Shown: piece after piece, positions 5,910-11,880 of the stretch
Layout of the letters: the number at the start of each line of letters is the position of its first letter
Position numbering within the stretch: position 1 is the first letter of the stretch
NCBI GenBank assembly: GCA_035279525.1
Contig: DATEHQ010000013.1
Coordinates: 1 to 11,880 of the forward strand
Source: DATEHQ01 sp035279525
GTDB taxonomy: Bacteria > Chloroflexota > Dormibacteria > Dormibacterales > Dormibacteraceae
Reading direction: 5' to 3'
DNA length: 11,880 nt
Notes under the pieces: model-generated
What the model saw: the letters and a program-made list of their open reading frames with translations, nothing else
Told to the model about the DNA's origin: nothing
The model's database searches: none
Position numbers and translations under genes: made by a program

Positions 5910-7357
5910 CGCTGTCCCTTCGCGGGCGGCTGCTGATCGGCGTCATCTCGCTGGTCGTGATCGGATTGGTCGTGGCGGACGTCGCGACGTACGAGCTGCT
6001 CCAGAAGTCGCTGTTCGATCGGGTGGATAACCAGCTCGGCGCCGTGTCAACCCGAGTCACAGCGGAGGATGTGATCGCGTCCGTGCTGTCAACCTCCGGC
6101 TGCCAGCTCCGTGGTGGGCCCGGTGGCCAAGCCGCGTCGACCGACTTCCCGAACGGGACGTTCACCGAGCTGCTGAACTCCGACGGCAGCGTCCAGGCGT
6201 CGTGCACGCTCAGTGATGTGGGTACGTCGACCCAGCCACCCATGCTCGAGCTGCCCAAGCCGCTGCCTGACTACGGGATCGATCACACCGCCCCGGGTTT
6301 CACCGCCATGACCGCGCAGGGCGGTGCGCAGTACCGCGTCACGGTCTGGCGCGAAGACAGGTTCAACGGCCAGTTCATGCTGTTCGCGATCCCGCTGGCC
6401 GCGAACCAGTCCACGCTGAGCTCGCTGCTGCTGATCGAGACCGTGATCGGCCTCGCCGTCGTCGCGGTCGTTGCCATCCTCGCGTGGCTCCTGATCCAGT
6501 TCGGACTCAGGCCGCTGCAGCGGATGGGCGCCACCGCCGGTCAGATCGCGGCCGGTGACCTCAGCCGGCGGGTCGAGCCGGCCACGCCCGGCACGGAGAT
6601 CGGGCGGCTCGGGCTCGCGCTGAACAGCATGCTGAGCCAGATCGAGGCCGCGTTCGAACAGCGCAAGGCTTCGGAGAACCGGCTGCGCCGCTTCATCGCG
6701 GACGCCTCACATGAGCTGCGCACGCCGCTCACGTCGATCCGCGGCTATTCGGAGATGCTGCGTCGCGGCGCGTCCGAGTCGCCCGAGGACTCCTCTCTCG
6801 CCCGCCGCCGGATCGAGGAGGAATCCGTGAGGATGTCGACACTGGTCGACGACATGCTGCTCATCGCGCGGCTCGACCAGGGTCGTCCACTCGAGACGAA
6901 GCCGGTCGATTTGCAGTCGATCGCACGCGATGCGGCGGCCGACGCGCGCGCGGTCGCGCCTCAGCGCGAGATCAACCTGGTCGCACCCACGCCGGTCGTT
7001 GTGACCGGAGACGACACGCGCCTGCGCCAGGTCCTCGGCAACCTTGTTCGCAACGCGCTCGTGCACACGCCACCCACGACGCCGATCGAGATCGCGGTCT
7101 CGACCGACGACGGCCTCGCCCGAATGTCGGTCGCCGACCACGGCCCCGGTCTCGGTCCCGACGAGATGAATCGCATCTTCGAGCCCTTCTACCGCGCCGA
7201 CCCGAGCCGCAGCCGGGACAGCGGTGGGGCGGGGCTCGGTCTCTCGATCGTCAACGCCGTGGTCGGCGCGCACGGAGGCAGCGTGAAGGTGAAACCGACC
7301 GATGGCGGAGGCGCAACCTTTGAAGTCGAGCTGCCCCTCCTGCGCCCGCCGGCCTAG
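5906..7357 (+). CDS. Membrane sensor histidine kinase (HAMP-HisKA-HATPase)
   Basis: A 483-residue kinase. Helix TM1 is at about 9-28, the extracytoplasmic sensor region at 30-172, and TM2 at about 173-198. A HAMP domain (about 199-250) leads to the HisKA domain with the phosphorylated histidine H269 in DASHELRTPLTSIRGY. The ATPase domain shows the N box (N379, N383 in LGNLVRNALVHTP), D411-HGPGLG, FEPFYR at 425-430 and GGAGLGLSIV at 440-449. All catalytic motifs are present. The sensor region has no recognisable PAS or Cache signature. It contains just two cysteines, C66 and C100, which could form a disulfide. It is translationally coupled to the response regulator. Architecture and H-box resemble actinobacterial TrcS/MprB-type kinases. 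The stimulus is unknown; proximity to a redox operon hints at a redox or metal signal. Confidence 0.94.
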   Translation: MTLSLRGRLLIGVISLVVIGLVVADVATYELLQKSLFDRVDNQLGAVSTRVTAEDVIASVLSTSGCQLRGGPGGQAASTDFPNGTFTELLNSDGSVQASCTLSDVGTSTQPPMLELPKPLPDYGIDHTAPGFTAMTAQGGAQYRVTVWREDRFNGQFMLFAIPLAANQSTLSSLLLIETVIGLAVVAVVAILAWLLIQFGLRPLQRMGATAGQIAAGDLSRRVEPATPGTEIGRLGLALNSMLSQIEAAFEQRKASENRLRRFIADASHELRTPLTSIRGYSEMLRRGASESPEDSSLARRRIEEESVRMSTLVDDMLLIARLDQGRPLETKPVDLQSIARDAAADARAVAPQREINLVAPTPVVVTGDDTRLRQVLGNLVRNALVHTPPTTPIEIAVSTDDGLARMSVADHGPGLGPDEMNRIFEPFYRADPSRSRDSGGAGLGLSIVNAVVGAHGGSVKVKPTDGGGATFEVELPLLRPPA

Positions 7358-8664
7358 GCGGCGGGGGCGAAGGCCAGCAGGTCGCCGTCGTGATCGCCGA
7401 TCACGACCAGGCTGCCCGCGACAGCCGGGGATCCACGAACCGCCGAGTGGGCGTCGTAGGTCCAGAGGGTCGCGCCGCTGGACGCCGACAGCGCCATCAC
7501 CGTGCCCGCCTTGAGGTCGCCGAAGACCGCGCCCGTGCCGAAGATCACAACTCCGTTTGCGACCGCCGGCGACGAGTAGACAGGCAGATCGGTCACGTGC
7601 TTCCAGTCGACCGCTCCGCCTGTCGCGAGCGCGATGACGCCGGTCGGTGGGCTCGCGGACGCGACGAAGAGCAGGCTGCCGTCGTATGCGGGTGTCGCCA
7701 GCAGTCCGTGGACCGAGCTCCCCTCGACGATGCCGGCGGACCAGATCACCGAACCGTCGCGGGCGTCCAGGACCGCGACGAGCCCGAGCGTCGAGCTGAC
7801 GGCCAGCGCTTCGCGGCCGCCGGATCGAAGGAGCACAGGGCTGGCTCCGATGTCGAGGTCGCGTCCCGCGTCGGGGTAGAGGCTGACCTGCCAGACCGGC
7901 TTTCCTGTCGCGACGTCGAATGCAAGCACGCCGTCGGCCGGGTTGCCCACCCCCACGTATCCGATCCCCGCCGCGTCGATGGACGGGGTCGACCAGACTC
8001 CGTCGCCCGGCGCGCATCCGGGCAGGATGCAGATGCTCCAGATCAGGCGCCCGCTGGACTCGTCGAGGCCGAACATCCGGCCCGGCTCCAGCGGGGCATC
8101 GCCGTACGGCGAGGCCGAGCCGATGACGACCACGCCATGATCGACCGCGGGTGAGGCCCACAACGCGGGCTGGACGCCGGGCGCCTGCCAGTCCCAGGCT
8201 CTGACGCCGCTGCCAAGATCCAGCGCCCAGACATGCCCGGTGAGGGTGGACACGAAGACGCGTGAACCGTCCACGTCGGGAGAGCTCGAGATGGGACCAA
8301 GCGGCGATGTGTCCCATGTGAGCGCGCCGCTTGATTGCCTGAACGCGGCCACGTGGCCCCCCATGCTCGCGGCGATCACGAGGCCGCCCGCTATGGCGGG
8401 CGTCCCGTCGATCGCACCGGGCAATTGCCCGTGCCAGACGGCCGCAAGACGCCGTGCCCCGGCGGCGTCGAGGGTCGCCGAGGGCGGGTGGCCGTCGCGC
8501 GCGAGGTCACCCCTGTACATCGGCCAGTCCACGCGAGCCGGTGCCGGGCTCGCCGCCGGCGCGCAGGAGAGGAAGAGCGCGATCACCGCGAGGGCGCCCA
8601 GGCTCTTGGCGAACTCCAAGGTTGCTCCCAGCCTCCCCTCAGGCCGCGGCGTGATCCTTCTCAC
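7354..8664 (-). CDS. Secreted PQQ-like eight-repeat beta-propeller lipoprotein
   Basis: Up to 436 residues. A hydrophobic signal segment ends at A-L-F-L-S-C34, an imperfect lipobox (Phe at -3), so a lipoprotein is likely but not certain. The mature part opens with DWPMYRGDLARDG and then shows about eight repeats of the form SP/TP-x-V-x-x-G-x-V ... G-x-L-x-A-L-D-x-x-(S/T)G-x-x-x-W, which is typical of PQQ-binding-like propellers. A close cysteine pair, C212 and C217 (CILPGCAPG), lies in a loop between repeats. Possible roles are a quinoprotein dehydrogenase-like enzyme or a structural propeller; no cytochrome c motif is present. The listed start is GTG 8664, which has no ribosome-binding site. 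TTG at 8619, with GGGAG 5 nt upstream, gives a more compact signal peptide and may be the true start. The stop shares the palindrome CTAG with the kinase stop. Confidence 0.82.
   Translation of the reverse strand: MRRITPRPEGRLGATLEFAKSLGALAVIALFLSCAPAASPAPARVDWPMYRGDLARDGHPPSATLDAAGARRLAAVWHGQLPGAIDGTPAIAGGLVIAASMGGHVAAFRQSSGALTWDTSPLGPISSSPDVDGSRVFVSTLTGHVWALDLGSGVRAWDWQAPGVQPALWASPAVDHGVVVIGSASPYGDAPLEPGRMFGLDESSGRLIWSICILPGCAPGDGVWSTPSIDAAGIGYVGVGNPADGVLAFDVATGKPVWQVSLYPDAGRDLDIGASPVLLRSGGREALAVSSTLGLVAVLDARDGSVIWSAGIVEGSSVHGLLATPAYDGSLLFVASASPPTGVIALATGGAVDWKHVTDLPVYSSPAVANGVVIFGTGAVFGDLKAGTVMALSASSGATLWTYDAHSAVRGSPAVAGSLVVIGDHDGDLLAFAPAA
8625..8629 (-). promoter_or_regulatory. Ribosome-binding site supporting an internal TTG start of the propeller gene
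   Basis: GGGAG on the minus strand lies 5 nt before TTG 8619-8617, with a second purine-rich GAGGGGAGG just upstream. Neither the listed GTG at 8664 nor other nearby starts has a comparable site. This favours a protein 15 residues shorter, beginning MEFAKSLGALAV. Confidence 0.5.
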
Positions 8665-8698
8665 AGAGCCTGACTCACCGCAGGCCTTTCCCCAAAGC

Positions 8699-8725
8699 GT
8701 AGGGGGCGTCCCTAGCGCCCCCTAC
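8699..8725 (-). terminator. GC-rich hairpin at the end of the MMPL gene
   Basis: A perfect 10-bp inverted repeat, GTAGGGGGCG (8699-8708) and CGCCCCCTAC (8716-8725), encloses a 7-nt loop. The MMPL stop codon (complement of 8722-8724) lies in the arm. On the minus strand it is followed by GCTTTGGGG, only three Ts, so it is not a textbook intrinsic terminator. It may terminate inefficiently, or protect the 3' end of the mRNA and reduce readthrough into the propeller gene. Confidence 0.5.
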
Positions 8726-11043
8726 ACCCTCCCCCCTTGATACGACCGCGCGGGCCCCGCCGGAGCCTGGATGGTCTCGCCGGCTCCGATCCGCCTGTGA
8801 AGCCACGACAGTGGGCGCGGCGCCCACCAGTTGGCACGGCCGAGGAGACGCATGACCGAGGGGACGATGAGGATGCGCACGATGGTGGCGTCCAGGGCGA
8901 TCGCGATGGCGAGCCCGATGCCGATCGCCTTGATGATCACGACGCTGGCGAGGCCGAACGCGATGAAGACGGCGCACATGATGGCGGCGGCACCAGTGAT
9001 CAGGCGGCCGCTCTTCTCGAGCCCCATCGCCACACCGGCCTGGTTGTCACCGAGGCGTCGATACTCCTCCTGGATGCGGCTGATCAGGAGGACCTCGTAG
9101 TCCAGCGACATGCCGAACACGATGCTGAAAAGGATCACCGGGATGCTGGGGTCGATCGACTGCGGTGTGAAGCCCAGGAAACCGCTGAGGTGCCCCTCCT
9201 GGAAGATGAACACCATCGCGCCGAACGAGGCTGAGATCGAGAACAGGTTGGTCAGCACCGCCTTCAGCGGAAGCACGACCGAGCCCGTGAGCAGGAACAG
9301 CACGACGTACGTGATGAAAATCACCGTACCCACCGCGATGGGCGTCCGCTCGAGGATGAAGTTGACGACGTCGAGGTCGAACGCTGTCTCGCCGGTCGCG
9401 AGCACCTGGCCCTCGGGAACGTGCTCCGCACGTGCGGTCCTGACGATCGCGCGAGCCTCGTCGCTGGTGTACGTCTTGTTCGTCAGGATGTTCAGCAGCA
9501 CGACGTGCCGGCCCGCGCCGATGCTCAGGGCCTGCTGAAGCGTGGAGGGAAGCGCGCCGCTGGGTCCGGAATACAGGCGCTGGTAGTCGGCGCGGCTCAA
9601 CGACGGATCCACATCGACGATGCTCTCGACGCGCAGCACGTTGGGCTGTGCGGCCAGGCGCCGGCTGAGGTCGTAGACGTCGCCGACGTGCGATGCGGTC
9701 AAGGGCGACGAGCCTGGGTAGTAGACGACCGCTTCGATCGAGGTCTGGTTCTGGCCTGGGAACTCGCTGACCAGCGTGTCGTAGCCCTGTCGGGATGTGT
9801 CGGTCGGTGGGAGCTGGTCGACGCCGCCCTGGGCCAGCCGGAGCTGGAGGAAAGGCGTCCCCAGGATGAAGAGGAACGCCAGCGCGGGGACGAGGACGAG
9901 GACGGGCCGGCGCATCACCCAGACAGCCATCGAGTGCCACGCGCCCGTGCCCGCCGTCCGCTGGTGCTTGGGCCACCACCCTGGGCGCATCGAAAGCGCG
10001 CCCAGCAGCCAGCTCATGATCCGGAAATTGACCGCTTCCCCAAGCAGCGACAGGAGCGCCGGGAGGAACGTGAGGCCGTAGAGCACCGCGATCGCGACGA
10101 CGATGGCGCCGGCGGCTCCCATCGATGCGAGAAAGGTGCCCTGGTAGAACAGCATCGCCGACAGCCCGATCGCGACGGTGATGCCGGAGAACGTGATCGC
10201 CCGGCCGGCCGTCGACATCGAGATCGCGATCGCATCTTCGCGCGACGCTCCCGCGGCCAGCTCCTCGCGGAAGCGGTTGACGATGAACAGCGAGTAGTCG
10301 ATCGCGACGCCAAGGCCGATCAGAGTCACGATGTTGATCGCGTAGGTCGAGACGTCGGTGAAGTGCGCGAGAAAGACAGTGCCTCCAATTCCACCGACGA
10401 TCGCCAGCACCCCGACGCTGAGTGGGAGCAGCGCGGCGAGGAACGCGGCGAAGATGAGGATCAGCAGCAGGAGCGTGACCGGCAGCGCCACCAACTCTGC
10501 CCGCTGCAGGTCCGACTCGAGCGACACGTTGAACGCTTCGTTGATCGGAACCTGGCCGGTCGCAACCATGGTGAGGGAGCCGGGGTGGACCCTGTCCACG
10601 ATCTGGTGGAAGTACCGCTGCGCGGTCTCGCTGTTGTCCTTGAGCTCGACGATGACCAGCGCTTTGTGACCGTCACGCGAGACAAGGCTCGATTGCTCGA
10701 TCGCGGGTACGTTGTAGGGCGTCCGAACTGCCGACACGCGAGAATCGCTGTCCAGCGGAAGGACAGCGGATTCAACTGCCGACCGGTACTCGGGGTCGGT
10801 CACGCTGAGGGATCGGCTGCTGAATAGCAGCGTCATGCTCGAACCCGACGGAGCCTGGCTGTTGATCTCCTGGTTCACCAGCTTCGCGGCCTGGCCGGCA
10901 GGCAGGTTCGCACCGAAGCCGCCGTTGTTGGTGAGCTGGGCGCCGGTCAGCGAGGCGACGATGGAAAGCCCGAGCAGAAGACCTGAGACGACGAGCGTCG
11001 CCCAGCGGAAGCGGTAGACGAATCGACCCCAGCGGGCGAACAT
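8722..11043 (-). CDS. MMPL/RND-family membrane transporter
   Basis: A 773-residue transporter with the duplicated RND layout. TM1 is at about 14-34, an extracytoplasmic porter loop at about 35-185, and five helices at about 186-340. A cytoplasmic linker is followed by TM7 (about 379-400), a second outer loop at about 401-565, and the last helices at about 568-735. Conserved Asp-Tyr pairs likely to carry protons occur in both halves: D249-Y250 (GLGVAIDYSLFIVNRFREEL) and D648-Y649 (FGMSLDYEVLLISRIQEEY). MMPL proteins use proton flow to export lipids, peptidoglycan-linked compounds or drugs; the substrate cannot be read here. ATG 11043 gives the usual MFARWGRFVYR N-terminus. An in-frame GTG at 11052 would add three residues. 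No good ribosome-binding site precedes it. It follows the upstream minus-strand gene by 58 bp and may be co-transcribed with it. Confidence 0.93.
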   Translation of the reverse strand: MFARWGRFVYRFRWATLVVSGLLLGLSIVASLTGAQLTNNGGFGANLPAGQAAKLVNQEINSQAPSGSSMTLLFSSRSLSVTDPEYRSAVESAVLPLDSDSRVSAVRTPYNVPAIEQSSLVSRDGHKALVIVELKDNSETAQRYFHQIVDRVHPGSLTMVATGQVPINEAFNVSLESDLQRAELVALPVTLLLLILIFAAFLAALLPLSVGVLAIVGGIGGTVFLAHFTDVSTYAINIVTLIGLGVAIDYSLFIVNRFREELAAGASREDAIAISMSTAGRAITFSGITVAIGLSAMLFYQGTFLASMGAAGAIVVAIAVLYGLTFLPALLSLLGEAVNFRIMSWLLGALSMRPGWWPKHQRTAGTGAWHSMAVWVMRRPVLVLVPALAFLFILGTPFLQLRLAQGGVDQLPPTDTSRQGYDTLVSEFPGQNQTSIEAVVYYPGSSPLTASHVGDVYDLSRRLAAQPNVLRVESIVDVDPSLSRADYQRLYSGPSGALPSTLQQALSIGAGRHVVLLNILTNKTYTSDEARAIVRTARAEHVPEGQVLATGETAFDLDVVNFILERTPIAVGTVIFITYVVLFLLTGSVVLPLKAVLTNLFSISASFGAMVFIFQEGHLSGFLGFTPQSIDPSIPVILFSIVFGMSLDYEVLLISRIQEEYRRLGDNQAGVAMGLEKSGRLITGAAAIMCAVFIAFGLASVVIIKAIGIGLAIAIALDATIVRILIVPSVMRLLGRANWWAPRPLSWLHRRIGAGETIQAPAGPARSYQGGRV

Positions 11044-11082
11044 CGGGCACACACGATACCCGCCCTGGTGACAGGGGGGTCG

Positions 11083-11103
11083 AGCCGGCGCCCCTACCCG
11101 GCT
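11083..11103 (-). other. Short inverted repeat at the end of the rightmost gene
   Basis: Arms AGCCGG (11083-11088) and CCGGCT (11098-11103) with a 9-nt loop overlap the stop of the rightmost gene. No T-run follows on the minus strand. It could be a weak terminator or a chance GC-rich palindrome in the 58-bp spacer before the MMPL gene. Confidence 0.25.
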
Positions 11104-11880
11104 ACTTGAGCTTCCAGCGGATGCCGAGCAGGATCGGCTTCGCCTGGGTTTCGAACGACTGGAGGCTGTCCTGGGTCGTGACGAGCATCACGATGTAGTA
11201 CACGCTGCCGTCGTTGTTGGCGCCCGCGAACAGGGCGGCCGCGGCGGGAAACGACTGGCCGCTCGAGGTCAGCGTGAAGCAGACGATCCAGAAGATGCCC
11301 GGCGCCCCACTGAGCGTTCCGGTGGTCGTCTTCGTGTTGGGACACGGCTTCGTGTCGGGGTACTTGCTCGTGAAGTACTTGTCGATCTGGTCCTTGTTGT
11401 CCTGCGCGGTGGCGGTCGGGGCCGAGGCGCCGCTCGCCGCCGTCAGCGAACCGTCACCGTTCGGGTTCACCACCGTGATCGACTCGCTGTCCTTGTTCGC
11501 CACCGACCATCCCGCCGGCAGAGGCATGGACAGGTTGTCGTTGCTCGAGGCGTCGGTGCCAGTTTGGATCGGGGTGGGCGAGCCGACCGGAGTCGGGGTG
11601 CCCGCGGGGCTTGGAGTTGGGAGCTGGCTGTTAAGGCCGTTGGAGCCGGAGCCGTTGTTGTGCGCCCCGATGATGGCGATCGCCGTGCCGGCGCCGACCA
11701 TGACCAGCACCAGCGCCACGATCGCGCTGACGATCATCACCCACGGCGTGCGATGCACGGGCGCCTGCGACCCCGCGGCGCTCGGGCTGTAGTAAGGACT
11801 CTGATAGACCGCCGGCGCGGGAGGCGGCGATGCGTAGGCCACCGGTGGGCCGGGCGGCGGGCCGGGCGGTGGCCCAGGCG
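11102..11880 (-). CDS. Membrane-anchored extracytoplasmic protein with Pro/Gly-rich N-terminus (5' end outside window)
   Basis: At least 258 residues are visible. The frame stays open to the window edge and encodes a proline/glycine-rich cytoplasmic stretch (PGPPPGPPPGPP) before the GTG at 11842, so that GTG is probably internal. Numbering from it, the regions are a Pro/Tyr/Ala/Ser-rich segment to about 31, one transmembrane helix at about 34-60, an extracytoplasmic linker rich in Pro, Thr, Gly and Ser (about 61-105), and a folded domain of about 140 residues to the end. That domain begins near PLPAGWSV and has two cysteines (CPNTK and WIVCFT) that could form a disulfide. The layout resembles actinobacterial proteins with a proline-rich cytoplasmic tail and a PsbP/LpqN-like outer domain, but I cannot assign a family. 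Function is unknown. The MMPL transporter follows on the same strand. Confidence 0.75.
   Translation of the reverse strand, partial: PGPPPGPPPGPPVAYASPPPAPAVYQSPYYSPSAAGSQAPVHRTPWVMIVSAIVALVLVMVGAGTAIAIIGAHNNGSGSNGLNSQLPTPSPAGTPTPVGSPTPIQTGTDASSNDNLSMPLPAGWSVANKDSESITVVNPNGDGSLTAASGASAPTATAQDNKDQIDKYFTSKYPDTKPCPNTKTTTGTLSGAPGIFWIVCFTLTSSGQSFPAAAALFAGANNDGSVYYIVMLVTTQDSLQSFETQAKPILLGIRWKLK
11845..11880 (-). repeat. 12-bp tandem repeat encoding P-P-G-P units
   Basis: Three near-identical 12-bp units (consensus GTGGGCCGGGCG on the plus strand) run to the window edge. On the minus strand each encodes four residues of a Pro/Gly-rich tract at the N-terminal side of the rightmost protein. The array may continue beyond the window, and its length is likely to vary between strains. 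Confidence 0.65.

Noticed and set aside
6707..8317. 536-codon minus-strand open frame spanning kinase and propeller genes
   Set aside because: It is a different frame from the propeller gene and antisense to conserved kinase motifs; its sequence is arginine-rich and lacks domains.
9421..10827. 468-codon plus-strand open frame opposite the MMPL gene
   Set aside because: It is antisense to transmembrane helices and both D-Y motifs; the charged Asp/Arg/Glu-rich product is a mirror of hydrophobic codons.
11013..11060. Leaderless promoter directly before the MMPL start (TATCGT on the minus strand)
   Set aside because: The -10 match is only 4 of 6 and no -35 is found at normal spacing; chance occurrence is likely.

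Overview
This is a high-GC chromosomal window with dense gene packing, frequent GTG/TTG starts and 4-nt start/stop overlaps. FtsX with an M23 hydrolase, a PhoB-type two-component pair, an MMPL transporter and a proline/glycine-rich single-pass protein together suggest a high-GC Gram-positive or monoderm-like lineage such as Actinomycetota, Chloroflexota or Dormibacterota. The sequence alone does not settle the phylum. I see no phage, insertion sequence, CRISPR array or integrase, and no gene-free stretch longer than about 160 bases.

Layout. (1) 1-1676, plus strand: the C-terminal end of FtsX, then a secreted coiled-coil M23 (LytM) peptidase, forming a division or cell-wall cassette. (2) 1703-1778, minus strand: tRNA-Arg(CCU). 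(3) 1938-5178, plus strand: a redox operon of a Ser-rich single-pass membrane protein, a ferric-reductase-like cytochrome b protein, a NuoF-like flavin/Fe-S protein, a three-cysteine ferredoxin, and an ApbE FAD:protein FMN transferase whose reading frame is broken near 4811. (4) 5214-7357, plus strand: an OmpR/PhoB response regulator and its histidine kinase. (5) 7354-11880, minus strand: a PQQ-like eight-repeat propeller lipoprotein, an MMPL/RND transporter, and a membrane-anchored extracytoplasmic protein running off the right edge.

How the parts may work together. The redox operon looks like a short electron-transfer chain. The ferredoxin and NuoF-like protein would pass electrons in the cytosol to the heme-binding membrane protein, which would carry them outward. 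ApbE would attach FMN to an extracytosolic carrier. No classical FMN-binding-domain acceptor is present. The Ser-rich protein sits at the head of the operon and ends in S-G-G-S, which resembles the core of the ApbE target motif, so it is a candidate acceptor (inference). The two-component pair follows after 35 bases that include an AT-rich inverted repeat, and it may regulate this chain.

The points most worth a second look are the possible new flavinylation acceptor, the ApbE frameshift, the altered Fe-S and NADH-site residues of the NuoF-like protein, and the two inverted-repeat structures at 1874-1915 and 5171-5194.
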